From Daphnia pulex (Eukaryota > Arthropoda > Branchiopoda > Diplostraca > Daphniidae): 64,000 bases of DNA. Positions within the stretch are counted from its first letter, which is position 1. Each line of letters opens with the position of its first letter. A model generated the notes under the pieces. That model made no database searches. It had not been told where the DNA came from and was given only the letters and a program-made list of their open reading frames with translations. A program made the translations under genes and the position numbers. Positions 1 through 13,139 of the stretch are shown here, piece by piece. Location: positions 5,208,001-5,272,000 of the forward strand of contig NC_060017.1 of the NCBI RefSeq assembly GCF_021134715.1. The letters are read 5' to 3'.

Positions 1-2440
1 AGGGATTAAAAGAAATACACCCCCTAGAACCGAATCGAATTGAGGAGTGAATGCACTTTTCATTGTGCGGATTATTTGTTACCTGTTGGAAAAGAAAGAA
101 AAAGTCGTCGGCATCAGGGAAAAGGAACAGTTGTTTGATCGCTTTGTGTGTCCGGGTTAATCCCGTGCACGGGGGCGTGCAAATCCGATGAAATGATGAC
201 ACTCGGATGGCACCCGCACCACAGTCGAATATGCGCCATTCACGCTCAGATGGAGATGAGGGGAAAAAAAAGAAAAGGAAATCAGTAGCCAATAAGAGAG
301 GGGCCTTGTGTGATATATCTACGCGCCTACCGATAAGGCGACCGACCATATGGGCGAATTGAAGAGAGAAAGGAAGGCGCTGTTTGCGTCCCCGCGGAGC
401 GTGATATGTGCCCACTCTTATTCCGCTACACTTGTCCGTGTAAAAAAAAAAATGGGAAAGGGGAGAGGGAGAGAGTGGGGGGCAATAAGAGCTCCCCACT
501 TGATTCAATTAGTGGGGGCTTTCAATCGACACACAACGTATAGGACCAGACACTCGGGTCAAATTAACCCCGACATCAGGGCCGCTCCAAATAACAACCT
601 AATACGCAGGAGTTGTTACATAACACATCCTCCTCTTTTCATTGTTCCCTATATTCATGAGACTGTGTGTGTAGTATGTCGTGATCGGACGATGCCACTT
701 TTCATCAAATGACGCTCGATGAATAGGTGTGATTAACACCTTGGTATTAAAACAGGAATGATATGTTTACAGTTCACGGAGTGGCTGACGCAGTTGGGAG
801 GGAGAGGAAGCCGGAGGGGAATTGATTCGATGAATCTAGACATGCTGTAGATTAGTATAGCCAAGTGTCGGAACACATTCGTCAATGTTGGAAAATCCCC
901 CCGAAAAAAAAAGGGTGGGATGGATATTGTAGAGACACATATGTCATCGTCTCTAGCTGGCTTCTTTTTCGACGGAACGCGTATACTATAACGCAATAGT
1001 CGAGTGCAGGAAGGACCCCGAAAAGCCACCTGGTTGACGCTGACAAACGAGCAGCTCTTCATCTCCTGTCCGACACCTCCCGTCTGCTCTCCTCTCCTCG
1101 TGCAGACTTGATTTTAGATAGAGACTCCTTCTCTTTTTAAAAACTAGGAAGATAGTCTTGGGTTATTGGACTCTATCCATTTTGTGTAGTGCGCGCATCT
1201 TTTGCGGCTTGGGTTTTGATGGGGACTTTTGATTGATGACGCGCAGTTTGCTCTCGGTCGGGATTTCGGGATTGCGCAGGATGACGTTCTAATTAAGCTG
1301 GGGAATATGTGCGGTGTCTAGGCCTGAGTTAACTGTTGGGCATTCAAGTGAAATAGGTTAGATGGGGGAAAAAAAAGGGCGTTTGCCGACGGTTTGCGTT
1401 GGGCGGTCCCTCGATTATCCCCCCCCCCCCCCCCCGACGTCTTTTGATGATGTCCTTGTCGTCAGGGACTGTGTGGGTCCTGCAGAGAGTTTGACAATGG
1501 GGCGACGAATGATGGTTGATTTTTCAACCATTTTCGAGTATGTGTACTCTGCATCACGTCGGTCACGTGCCGGCCTCGATAGGCACAGCGGCCGATATTC
1601 CCCGTGTGCGACGATCTAGGCCGTTCGTATTTCTTGACTGAAATTAGAATTGGAGAAAACTCTAGTTAACTTTTTAACTATTTCTCGTGTGAATTACCGG
1701 TTTGTAATTTGAAATGCGCTTGTGTGTCGCAAGTCTTTCCTTTTTTTCTTTCTTCTTCTTCCATTTACGGCAGTCTGTCGCGCAGCGCCGCTGTTGCTCG
1801 CTTCTGCGGCCAGTCGGTCGCCCGTTACGCTTGGGCGCCCGACCGTTACACGACTCGGGGAAAACAACAAACCTACCAAAAAACCAAAAAACCAAAAGAA
1901 AAAAAGAATCTAGAGAATGTTGCCACCGCAACCGACTTTTTAAGACTCTCTCTCTTCCTCTTGCACAGCAGCAGCAGCAAACCAAACCAAAAGAGCCAGA
2001 AAATAACATCGCCTTGGAAATGTCGTCTTATATAACTTTCGTCCTTATTCTGTCCGTGATGTGTCTGCTGGTGGTATAGACGTGTAAGGAAGCAGACTTT
2101 GATCTTTTCTTTCTTGGCCACGCTGAGCTATTATTATTATTTGAGACAGCAGTGTCTAGTAGTACAGGTAGTAGTAGTAGTAGTATAGTAGAAGTTATAT
2201 AAATAAATGCGGAATTGGGTAAGTCTTGCGGTTGTGGCACGCCCAAAAAGAAGAGAAGAATATTTAGTAATTTTCTTTGCGCGACGGCAGCCATCGATGC
2301 GTGACTGAACTGCAATGCGATAGCTCCAGACAGACTTTCCCTCGCCCCACTCCTTTGCATGGCAATCAAGGAATTCTATGGCATTAAACATTTTTCGTTC
2401 CGGCTTTTATCTTGAAATATTTTTATTTTTTTGCGCCCAG
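1..2440 (+). other. Probable Pax2/5/8 intron (right part)
   Basis: No coding exon is visible here. The first recognisable Pax2/5/8 exon begins at 2441 after a pyrimidine-rich stretch ending in CCCAG, so this stretch is most simply intron. The paired-domain exons must lie further left because no paired-domain peptide is found in any frame. A 17-base C run lies at 1419-1435. Open frames here are short and low-complexity. Confidence 0.6.
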
Positions 2441-5400
2441 GATTGTGAGGAATAAAGCGGCGGAGAAGGCCAAATCGGTCAGCCACCATGGACATGGTGG
2501 ACACGGTCACGGACACGGAGGTCACGGGGGTCACGGCGGCAACAGCGGAGGAGGCAGCAATAGCGGGCCGGTTAGCCCAGTCTCGTCTCAAACGGCCTCA
2601 GTCATCACTCACGGATCGACGGCCTCGACTGGCAACAACCAACATCAGCAGCAACAACAACAGCAGCAACATGCCATGCAACAACAGCAGCATGTCTTAC
2701 CGCCGCACGACTCGCCTCACCAGCGGCCCGGCTCCTACAGCATCAACGGAATCCTTGGAATCCCGCAGACGGACCCCAACGGCAACATCAAACGGAAGCG
2801 AGACGATCACGGTGAGTCCCGCCCCGTTCATTATCATGTCACCGATTATTGGCCCACAAAACAAACTTGGGAAACACAATCAGACATTTGGGAGAATTTC
2901 ATAAAATATGCGCATTAGACTGGAAAATGATGAGACCGAGCTAAGACCCGATAACCCACAGCAACCGGAATCGCACAAGGACTTTTATGCTAGAGTGTCC
3001 CTGGTGGTTCTTGATTAGATATTTTTGGGTTATATTCTCCATTGGGGGTCGTCCTGGGTTTGTAATAACAATCGGGTTCGGCCTTGTTTGTCTAGTGAAG
3101 GGGAAAGAAAACAAACAAACAAAAATAGCATGCGTGGCATCGATCGAGATAAAAAAAAGGGGGGAAAAAAGAAGAGCGAAATGTTTGTCCATGTAGGATT
3201 CTAGGTATCCAGGAAATCGGAAAGAAAAAGAAATCAACATTTTCAATTCAATGCGGCGCAAGAGTTTTCAATAAAAGATGGCCGTCCACTTCTCGCTGAT
3301 AGCGAATGCATCTTTAAAATCGGACGAATAGTATATATCCAAACTACTCTTGAATGTTGTTGGACGTCGTGTTTTTTGGGTCTTTTAATCATGAAACTTC
3401 TCTCGTCCCCCCCACCTCCTCGATGAATAGTGGAACAGTCCGGAGCGTCCTCCAACTGAATAATTCCGTCCACAAAATCCGGCCCGTCGCTCTCTATTCC
3501 CTTTCATTGACCCTTGTTGCCCTCTTTCTCTTCTAACAACAACTCTGTCATTTACGGAGAACACGGAATTGCGGTCGTGTGTAGAGGCAAGCGTTTGATA
3601 GAGACGTTGACGCAAAACACTCTACGAAATCATTCATGCCGTCGAGTTGGATCGACCCCCCTCTCTAGTTTTTTGTGTGTGTGCGGCCGAGGTTTTTCAT
3701 TAAACATTCACGTCGATACGCAAAGGGACCGAGCTCCCGTGCACTTTTGGGCACCGCAATCGTGTTACACAACTGCAGTCCCCGTTGAATTTATTTTTCT
3801 GGGGGAATTGGGATGTCTCATTAGATTCTTTCTTGCTTTTATTCTACCAGCCAACAAAAAAAGAAATTCACCGAATGCGTTATAGGCATAGGCCATCCAA
3901 GCCAAGCTGGGTTGGTTAGGTCGAACGTGGAGAGATGACTGTAGAAAAGAAAAGCTAGAGGAAGTGCACAGCTCCCCGTCCGTAGAGTAGAGTTAGAGAG
4001 TCTATATAGGCGAGGGTTGGAGAAAAAAAAGAGAGATCCGGAAGCGAAAGGGAAGGAGGGTGGATGATCGGCCGAGCGTGGAGGAGCGGTCGCCGGATGA
4101 GACTTTTCTACGGGGTGTATATATATGTATGTATGTGTGTGGGTGCCCCTGTTTGCCTTGTTGCAACCGAGTCTTTTTGGCTGCCGGTAGAAAAGAGAGA
4201 GAGAGAGAGTCCGTGGGGAAAGAGAGTGTCTTTCCATAATGGAAGCTGCTGCTGGCCTCCTCATGGCTGTGACGTATGAGATTGCTGCTGCTGCTGCTGG
4301 ATACTTGGGAATGGAAAAACCTCCTTGCTTTTTGCCTTGTCCTGCCAACCAGTCAAGTGAGCTCCTGGAAATACAATGTCTCCCTTTTCTCTCTCTCGAC
4401 AACTAGACGCACACTCAGCTGACTGGATGTGTGTGTGTGTGTGTGTGCTGTCATGAAGTCAAACGAGAATGTTCTCTTTTCTTTCTCCATCACACATGAC
4501 GGATGACTTCATCGACCTATTCGACTCCTTTCCTCTTTTTGGGAGAGGGTTTCCGCCTATTTTTCTCTCTCTTTGGCATCGCAATAGCAACGACCCCCAT
4601 CATCACCAACTGATGAGCGGCCGCCGTGAGCGCGCACAATGTCGAGCGATTCATCCCCCCTCTTCGATCTTCTTTTTCTTTTTTTCTTTTCGCCAAAATC
4701 AGCCGATGGACTGATATTTTCGTGTGTTTGTCGCTCAACTACTTCCGCATCCATCCAGGACAGGGATAGGAGAGCTCAGGGGGGAGTAAATGTTGGTGAA
4801 ATGATAGAAGGGGGTGGAATAATATCGATGGGGCACGCACCAGATTGACCCATCAGCAGAAAGAAGAGTCGAATAACAGATGTGCCGTTGTGTTTTTGTG
4901 TTTGTGCAATCAATAGCTCTGTAACAATTGTCATTGATTTTCGTGTGAATTTGAGCAGACGATATCCGCGAGCTCAATGGCCACGCCAACCAAGACGACG
5001 AGATCAAACGCCAGCGGCTGCACTACGGAAGCGATCAACTCTACAGCGTGAGTTTTCATTCTGAACATTTTTAAATTCTTGGATTCATTCTTTGACTTAT
5101 TCAACTGAATTTTAATTGAATTAATTGATATCGCAGATGTGGCCGACCAAGTGGGGCTCAAGTCTCAAGGACGACAAACTCCTGCCGGACATTGGCAGCG
5201 TGACGGGAGTGGTTAGCTCACCGACAGGCAATAACGTCGGCGGATCGCCTTACTCTCTGCCCAGTTTCGTGTCGGATCATCAGCAGCAACAGCAACATCA
5301 ACAGCAACACGGCGGCGTGGGACAGCAGCAGACGGGCAACGTGACTGGCAGCGGCCAAAACCAGAACGGCGCCGGCAATAACGGCGGACCTGGCAACAAC

Positions 5401-7591
5401 CCCAACGCCTTCAACGGCGCCGTGACGTCGAGCAGTTCGGGCGATCCTCTCTATGACACCATCAGCACGATGACGCAAGCTCAGAGCACGTCCATCTACA
5501 CTCCACCGCTGGGCACATCACTCGGTAAGTCGACGGCCATTTCGAGCGCATGTTTATAAGAAAATTAGTTTGTCGTTTCATTTTTTTTTTTTTGTATTTA
5601 TAAAAATAGTTCTGACTGAGTTTTTTGTTTGATTTATTTTTTTCGAACCATTTGTGATGTTGTTGTGCACGATTGACATCGAGTAGGCAGTGGCTCTTTG
5701 ACACCTTTGACGCCCATCAGCATGCAGGACATAAAGGCTCACATGCTGACGCCCAACGGCGTCGACACGTCGCTCCAGTACCAACAAGGTAAGAGTTGTG
5801 TGATTTCTATTTCTCTCTCTCTTCTCTCCATATACCACAAAAGCTTTCCATCTTTTCTCTTCTCTCTGAACTTGGCGTGGTTCTCTCACAAAGTTCTCGC
5901 GCACAAGACACTTTTTTTATTTTGGTTTTACCTGCAACTTGCAATTTGACTGCACCGCAAAACAAAAAAAAAACAAACGCAATCGATCACTTTTTGTTTT
6001 GTTGGCGGGTTTTTTATTTGAATGAGGTCTTTTTATTTTGTTTCAAAAAGAAATTCTTTTTGAAATGATTGCATGATTTCATTTTTGTTTTTTCTGTGTT
6101 TTTTTCAAATTTTGGACTATTTTGTTTTTGATCACTTTTGACCTACTTCCCTGTTTGGTGGACCTATGGCTGAACGTTTTTGTGTATGTTGTTGTTGTTG
6201 TGTTGTTTATTAGACGGCATCGGTGGTCTTTCGGTCTGCACTGCAGGTACTGGCGGGTACGCTAGTTCTGGGCTTGCTGGGCCAGTCGGGCTCGGTGGTG
6301 GCGCTGGGCACCACCACCACCTGCTGGCTCACAACTCTTCCCCGTTGCCGGGCAGCACTTGCCTGATCCAGCATCAACAACAGCACCAATGCACGACGAC
6401 TACGACAGGCTCATCGTCAATGTCGGACGACGGCCACAATGGCCACCATCACATGGACATGGACATGGATCAAGCGGCCTCTCACGGCTTTTGTGCCGCC
6501 GTCTACCGGACGATGGCACAGACGCCGATCGAGTCGCCTCCCCAGCACCACCAACACCATCACCACAACAACAACAATCACCACCACCACCACAACCTGC
6601 AGCAGAGCATCGGCGAGCACGAGGAGCAGGAGAAGGCGGGACGGACTCTCTTGTCCTCGCCTCCTCCGGCTGCCTCCGCCCCGATTGCCTCCTCCCGTTC
6701 CGCCTCCGCTCTCACGCTGCTCCAGCCCATTGCGGCGGCCGTGGCAGCGGCGGCGGCGGCGTCTTACACTTTACCCAGTCTCATGGCACCTTACCCAACC
6801 ACCACAGCTGCAGGCGAGTAAAACAAAACCAACAAAACAACTAACCCCCCCAAAAAAATTAAAAAACGAAACGAAACCAAAAGACGGGACTTTTATATAT
6901 TTTTAAAAAGAACTCGACTCAAAACTAACCTTTTAAAAAATTATCTAAACTATTATTTTTGCTTGCCAATGATTTTTCTCTCTCCATTTTTCCTGCATCG
7001 CTTGATTGACTCATTTTGGCATGGAATTTTGTGGATGTCTTTAGCTTTGAGTATTTGCACCAGCACCATGCTTTTATTTTGGCTTTTCTTCTATTAAAAA
7101 AATATGATCTCGAATTCAAACATGTCGCCGAAAAAAATTGAAGTTGGTCCTTGTCTCTCGTTGTTGTTGCTGTCTTGACTCTCTTTCCTCCGTACACGAC
7201 GGAAGAGCCTGGCAGAACGGTGGTAAGCAAGTTGGATGTTGAATGGGAGGTGCACTCACTCTGCACCCCAGCTGTGAATTAAACCATCAGTCAACCGTCT
7301 TTGGTGGCGATGGAAAGAGAAAGGCAGCAACAACAAAACGAGGAGGAACTGGATTGAATTGGCTACACGGGAAAAAGAAAGAGAGAGAGTGCCGTGCGGG
7401 AATGTGTTTATTGATTCTTTTGTTTTTCGTTTGTCGTTTCAACAGTGGGTGGAGGCGGCGTCGGTGTAGGCGGTGGAGTCATGCCCGGTTCCGAGTATTC
7501 CTACACGTCACATCACTACAGCCAGTACGCTCCGTCGCCCTACGGCAGCTACGGATACAGCGCCGGCACCGGAGGACTCCTCACCAAGTGA
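2441..7591 (+). CDS. sv: Pax2/5/8 transcription factor, 3' part (six coding exons)
   Basis: A DNA-binding developmental regulator of the Pax2/5/8 group (Drosophila shaven/sparkling), acting in the nucleus. Coding exons read 2441-2811, 4959-5047, 5137-5524, 5687-5788, 6214-6813 and 7446-7591; all phases agree and the stop is TGA at 7589-7591. The first exon opens with RIVRNKAAEKAK, the end of the paired domain as in arthropod sv. It then has His/Gly- and Gln-rich stretches, the octapeptide YSINGILGI (about 2736-2762; the Groucho-binding motif of the family) and KRKRDDHD, a likely nuclear signal. Later exons carry KRQRLHYGSDQLYS, LYDTISTMTQAQS, TPLTPISMQ, His/Asn/Ala-rich runs and a C-terminal PGSEYSYTSHHYSQY resembling the family transactivation tail. 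The partial homeodomain of vertebrate Pax2/5/8 is not seen. The visible part is about 564 residues; the start codon and paired domain are off the window. The last intron appears to use a GC donor. Confidence 0.9.
2812..4958 (+). other. Pax2/5/8 intron
   Basis: Donor GTGAGT at 2812 and acceptor TTGAGCAG ending at 4958 keep the frame (H|D join). The interior has simple sequence, including a TG run around 4429-4448. No coding content was recognised on either strand. Confidence 0.8.
5789..6213 (+). other. Pax2/5/8 intron with alternative in-frame acceptor downstream
   Basis: Donor GTAAGA at 5789 and acceptor TTTATTAG ending at 6213. A second acceptor, CTGCAG, ends at 6246. Using it would remove 33 nt (11 codons) and keep the frame. 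The intron is T-rich and holds nothing else recognisable. Confidence 0.7.
6814..7445 (+). other. Pax2/5/8 last intron, probable GC-AG type
   Basis: The exon ends CTGCAG followed by GCGAGT at 6814, and the acceptor is TTTCAACAG at 7445. Only this junction joins the upstream frame (TTTAA) to the Pax-like C-terminal frame (PGSEYSYTSHHYSQY). A GT donor 4 bases downstream (GTAAAA) would put the last exon in a frame with no Pax resemblance. Confidence 0.65.
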
Positions 7592-8069
7592 CCTGACATG
7601 CCGACATACGATCCAACATCCGGACCGTTGTAAGATTGGCCCCCAAGTCCAATCGAATTCAAATCTAGAAGCGGTTGCTTGTTATTTTTGTTCCGACTCG
7701 GGAAAAAAAAGCAAAGCGAAATCTGGCAGTCTAAACCCCAAAGTTCAACTTAAATCACCTAAATCCAGTTACATCCTTAATTGACAAAGAAAGCTCCTGT
7801 ATAACCCCCTCCCCCCAACCACAAAAGCCAATGTCCTTTCCCGTTTTTTCGTTTTTTTTTTGTGCGTGTACAACAAACCCTCTATAAGATAAAGACAAAA
7901 AAAAAGGAATGAAGTGATTGATGGCCTGATGACGTAATTTTCACTGGATCAAGTGAAGTGACAATCACGCGTCGTCAATCACATCTGGAAAAAAAACGGC
8001 GTCGGTTTTGTAGTTTTTCGACGCGTCCCCTAGTCCCCACCGAGCTGAGCCTTAAAATATGATGTCTAT

Positions 8070-8102
<33 letters not shown>
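8070..8102. repeat. (CA)n microsatellite
   Basis: An uninterrupted CA run followed by a short TATACACA interruption and more CA, within the likely Pax2/5/8 3' UTR. Confidence 0.9.
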
Positions 8103-9552
8103 CTGATGATTGTCGTCAATTTCTGATGGAGAAATCACCACGATTTTTTAAATCATGTCATTCATTTCGTGAGATTCGCAACCGCAAATTTCTAAATTCA
8201 TCCACACGATTCAAACCCAACAAATTAGTTTCATTTCAAGTGAATGAGGTCCGGCGATCTCAAAAAATTTAAGCAAAAGAAAGAAAATAAAAACCTCTAG
8301 GAGATTAAATGCTGATGGATTTTTTAAATTGTAAAATGGGGAAAAAGGGATTGGAGCAGGAAAGGGTTTTGATCACGTTCATCGTCATTGAGTTTGTTTT
8401 TATCGGGATCGGAAGAAATCGTCTCTTTGTTTGTGAGCATGCAAAAAAAAATGTGTACGTGTGCGAGTTGTGTTTGTTTCACGGATCGTGCGGGAGATTG
8501 GTGGACGGGATAGTAAAAAAATGTCGTTCAACGGATCTCGAAAATTCAGTTTCTTTTCCCCTTTTAGTTTTATTATGTTATTTGACCCTCCTTCTTTTGA
8601 TTTATTCGTTGAATTGTGGAGATAAGGCATCTCTCTTTCGACACTATTATCACCTTTTCTTTGGGTTTTTTCTTATTTTTCTCGATTGTTTTGATACCAA
8701 AGAGGTCGTTTGCAATATCTCCCCCCCCCTAAATTTTGTATACATCTCTCTAATAGGCTTCAAGTTTTTATATTGTGCATAATCATTTTTTAAACACCTT
8801 TTTTTCATCGGCTCTCCTTTATTTAGATATACATACTATATTATACATAAACATAAGAATTAATTCTAATTTGATGAAAATGACAAAAAAATTACTATAG
8901 AAATCATATTCGGTTTTCTCCTTCTCATTCTTTTGAAGTTTTTTTTTTCTTTTTTTGAGTTTTTGGGCGGAAAAATGTCGCGCGTCTCATTTGAAAATTC
9001 AAGTTGGCGGACGGGTTTGTCTATCTCATCATTATCTCACCTCTCGTTATTTGAAGTTGACTTGCTTCTATTTTTTAGATTCGATTCCTCCTCAAATGCC
9101 GATTTGTTTGTTTTCTCTCTTTATTCGTTTCTCCATACTTGTGCGTGTGAAAGTGAAAAGAATTTTGAGAAATTCCGGTTTTCCCTTTTTATTTTTTATT
9201 TTTTGGGGTTTGTGTGTATTTGTGTCTCCTTTCTCTACATATTCAATTTTATTACATTACTATATACAGTACATATTACAGTATATTATTATTATCATGA
9301 TTTATCCCATCAGCGGCAGGTTGTGTGTATGTGTTGCGTTTATTACATGCCCAGCATCATCACCTTTTCAATTATGCGAAAAGAAAATTTGAAAACGTTT
9401 GCGCGCGTGTAAAACTCGAAAAAATTATGCCTGTGTATTACTATCCCATGATACCGCTGCTGTGTATGTGCGTGCGTGCGTGCGTGTGTGTGTGTGTGTG
9501 AGTTTGTGTAGCTGGCGTAGCCCTCAAATAAAAAACAGTGGAATAACGTGTC

Positions 9553-9558
9553 AATAAA
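9553..9558 (+). terminator. Poly(A) signal AATAAA, candidate for Pax2/5/8
   Basis: AATAAA about 1.96 kb after the Pax2/5/8 stop, followed within 30 bases by GTGAT and a T-rich tract. Assignment to this gene rests on position only. Confidence 0.4.
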
Positions 9559-9575
9559 GTGATATTTATGAAGAA

Positions 9576-12476
9576 ATTTTTTTTGCGCGCGCGGAACTCG
9601 ATGGAGATTTCAAACTTCTTCGCCGGTATATGTCGTCTTCTTTGGGCTTAAAGGATTAGTATTAGTTTCCTTTATAGACCCGGAAACTTGAAAATAATCC
9701 AAACTGAAGACCTATTGTCAGTATTGTGTGGCATTTTTTGAATCAACAATGGGAGAGTGCGCGCCAGTTTGATGCAGCACGAGAGGTTCGTGAACTGAAA
9801 AGGTTCTCGAGTTTTTGAATATTGACTCTTCGACAAACTGTGTAGATAACAACTTAAGGATGCAGTTGCAGCCGAGAAAGAGAGTCGAAACAGAAAGGGG
9901 AAATCGTGAGCCACAGAGTCCGAATCACAATAAACCGGAGCACACGACGCTCCGGTTCTTATTTATATTTGCCGCCTTTTATGATTTTGAAAAAAACTTG
10001 AAAAATAAAAAAACGGAGAATGAGAAGGAAAGAAGGTCTTGTTTGTACTTGGAAGCGCGAGCGGACGGCTCTCTCGTAATCGAACCAAGACGCCTCTTTT
10101 CAAATCACTATGCACAATTCCATATACAGACTTCCGGTGCGTGATATCGCCGAGAGAGCAAACAAAGTGCAAAACACTCACGCGAAACCCGCATTTCTTT
10201 GAATACAGTTAAATGCGAATATTCCAAATGATTCAAAACCTGCCCAAGTTATCATTGTCACACTCGATTACTGTACCTGACGGGTCTATTTTCGTATGCA
10301 CAACACTTGTCCTATTTTGCTACGTCTGCAGAAGTTGTCTAAAGTTCAGCCGGAACGCCTAATTCAATTTCAATCCCATTCAAATGGGTTCTATATTTTT
10401 ATGTGTACGCTGAACAAGGTGCACGTTGTTTGGTTCATTGTTCGAGTTTTACAATAGTCGGATGTGGCGATTGGCAGAGAAGCTATTGATCGCCACCAAG
10501 AAAAAAAGAAAAGCCTTGATATTACTCACGAACTCGGTACTTTTTTTTTCTTTCCTCCCTTCTCCAGAATCAAAAAAAGAAAAAAGGGAAAAGAGTGGCT
10601 AGACTATCCGTCCTTGCCGGTTTCCTATACACGCGCTAGTGCGCCATCGCTTTAACTTTTAAAGGCATCGGCAATGTTCCCCATTGGCTCATATTTATTC
10701 GACTCGTTCTCAGTTTTCCTTTTTCTTTGATCGCGTCGCTGTCTTTTCTTTTTCTCTCCTTTGGGAAAGTAGTGCGTAGGTGAGTACTACCTGGTGGTGG
10801 TCATTAAAACGCCCCTTTCTTTTCAGTGTAGTAGATTCCAACTGCTTTAACACAGTGCAGAGCATTGGACGTATTTTCTTATCAGCTTTTTATTTTTTTC
10901 GTGGGTATACACGTTATATTTTAACAATAAGGCATACACACCTACGCTGGTGTTGGCTGCATCTGTTGGTGGTGCCGTGAATCGTGCTGTGTGCTAGCCG
11001 GTCCTTTGTTATTGGTCGCGGGTGAAGGAAGACTCTAATATACCCAGAGAGTCTATACTCTACTGCTACTGGCTGCCTTCTTTTATTTTTCTTTTCTTTT
11101 CGTCGTTTCCAACCAGACGTCGACCTTCTTGGCTATAGGTACGTACCCACTGAATGCACTGAATTTCTTACTTTTTGATGGTAGCTCTGTGTAGTTGTAA
11201 GCCAGTCCACTAGGTAATTGTGTATTTGTGTATACCTATGCGGTTACCCAGCGAGTCCTTCCGGTATAACGAAAACTGAAAAGGAAAACACGAAGAGAAA
11301 AAAAAAAGAGTTTTACCTTCAAATGAGTTCTCAATCAACTTGAAGGAACGGGCTGGTAATTTAATTCAACCTTCCCTCTCTTTATTTTTAATCAAGATGA
11401 ATCGACACGACAAATACTTTGAGTTTTGGCTTGGTCTTCATTGACGTCGGAATACCGCACTAATATAGATTGGTGCATTTGAATGATGGAGGCGTCTCCG
11501 TCTTTCATCTGGTCTGATGGATATGATGATGAAGTCGACTCTTGTTCTCCTTCATGGAACCTACGCAGACGGAATGCTGTTTCTCGGTTTCAGGGTACAA
11601 TTAGAGCGATATCCAGTAAATTCGAACTTAAAGCGAACAAGGTGCAATGAAGTCGTTGAGCGAGGTTATAGAGAATGAACAGAGACTTTTTCGATTCCCT
11701 CAAGCTCATTCCGATTGTTGTGTTTTTCTTGATTTCTTTTCTTTTCCTCATCTACTTCCCCCGTTCCCCGTCTCATCTTTGGCTCCTTTCCCTCGGCACC
11801 CACGGGGAGACGCGCGGGAGGATCTCACGTGAGTTGGGAGGAGCTCACCCAAGCGAGAAGATGGAAACGGGCACTAGACGCTGCCGAATCCGCTGGAATA
11901 CCGTCCCTGGAACTCGAAGGGGAAAAGTTTTAGACAAATATAACACAGGGGAAATTCCATTTTCGTTTCTCTGCTCCTTCTTTCCTCTTACGAGATGATA
12001 AAAAAGGGAAATCTACTTGAATTGACCACCTTTTTTTGCGTAGCAAAGCGTTTCCATTGAATGCGGGAAAGTTGTGGCTTTGTCGACTATAGCATGTGAA
12101 ATATTTTTTATTGTAATAGCTGTATATAATTGCTCTTCACAATATTACATCGCCATCTCGCGTTGAGAATAAATATTAAAGAATTAGTTGTGAATTAGTG
12201 ATGTATGCAACTTTAAATGCCTTACAAAATTATTTGAGAGTTGAAACATACGAAAAAAAAATTATTAATCCATAAAATTTATATCATCAAAATAATAATA
12301 ATCATACACCTATTTTTCAGTAGATATTTAAAAAAAACGCAGCTATGTAAGCACAGCAGTAAGAACAATATTTCAAATTGTGCTGTGCGACTTGCGTCGC
12401 TAGATTTCCTTCGAGCCTCTGGGAAGAGAGCCCGAAGGGAGGCTATCAACGAATGCATAAGAAATCCAAAGACATA
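9576..12476. other. Intergenic stretch, no gene seen
   Basis: Lies between the Pax2/5/8 3' end and the left arm of the large inverted repeat. All frames are short and of simple composition. At its right end a small direct repeat (AAAGACATAAGAAATCC-like, about 12447-12503) abuts the palindrome boundary. Confidence 0.6.
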
Positions 12477-12530
12477 AGAACTCCAAAGACATAAGAAATC
12501 CTTTTTTAAATATTATTAAAACAAATACCC

Positions 12531-12703
12531 GACAATAGAACTCCAGTGCCCGACAGTAGAACTCCCCTACGCGACAATAGAGTTCTATACTGTCGTTGGA
12601 GTTCTACTGTCGCATAAAAAGAAATTTTTAAGAATTATGTTAAAAATTTTGGAGTTCTATTGTCGGTGGAGTTCTTCTCCTTGGAGTTCTACTGTCAGCA
12701 ACC
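12531..12703. repeat. Foldback-type element fragment at left palindrome end
   Basis: A cluster of the 15-bp motif GGAGTTCTAYTGTCG in both orientations, separated by short AT-rich stretches. It matches one end and the interior of the complete element at 30662-30927, but the second terminal repeat is missing because the palindrome arm stops at 12477. Compared with the right arm it has an extra 19 or so bases (GTTCTATACTGTCGTTGGA-like). Confidence 0.75.
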
Positions 12704-12881
12704 CTTTTTTGAACACTAGTCCGGTCGAATTTTAGCTGCGTGACGATAAAGAAAGTCTAAAACCTAAATCCCAAACAAGTTATCTTTTAACCTGTCTATT
12801 GGTTTGTGATTCTTTTTTTTTTTTGTATAAAGAGTAAACATTAAAAGAAAAATACAGTCTTCCGGAACCGGAGCATTAATA

Positions 12882-13015
12882 AAGATAAGAAGGTGTGCTG
12901 AAGTGTTTTGTTAATCATAGAGATTCTATAGACTTGTCAGTCCATCTCAGGTCTTGAACGGGTTTTTTCTTTATTCAAGATTCTAACACAATTTTATTTT
13001 TAAATTAGTCGTTAA
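12882..13015 (+). repeat. Diverged direct repeat, copy A (left arm)
   Basis: Shares AAGAAGGTGTGCTG, then TTAATCATAGA, TTGTCAGG/TCC, CTTTATTC and TAACACAA in the same order with 16205-16340. This is clear but diverged similarity over roughly 130 bp. The mirror copy in the right arm is near 30300-30440. Origin unknown. Confidence 0.55.
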
Positions 13016-13139
13016 GCCCAGCCGGTTATAATGCTGAACAGTGAACATTTTAAATTCACACTTCCCAGTCTAACTTTTGCCGCTTTGGCTGATTGGCTCT
13101 TAGCAGGGATGCGGACGTTTTAATTGCAAAACCGAAAAT

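Larger units (their letters stand above)
7592..9575 (+). other. Probable Pax2/5/8 3' UTR
   Basis: AT-rich sequence after the stop codon with no convincing ORF. It holds a CA microsatellite (8070-8102) and a TGCG/TG repeat (about 9467-9500). A canonical AATAAA lies at 9553-9558 and is followed by T-rich sequence, a plausible cleavage signal; an earlier AATAAA is near 9527. The exact transcript end is inferred. Confidence 0.5.

Noticed and set aside
8309-8782. 157-codon open frame after Pax2/5/8
   Set aside because: Lies in the probable 3' UTR, T-rich, with no similarity to any family.
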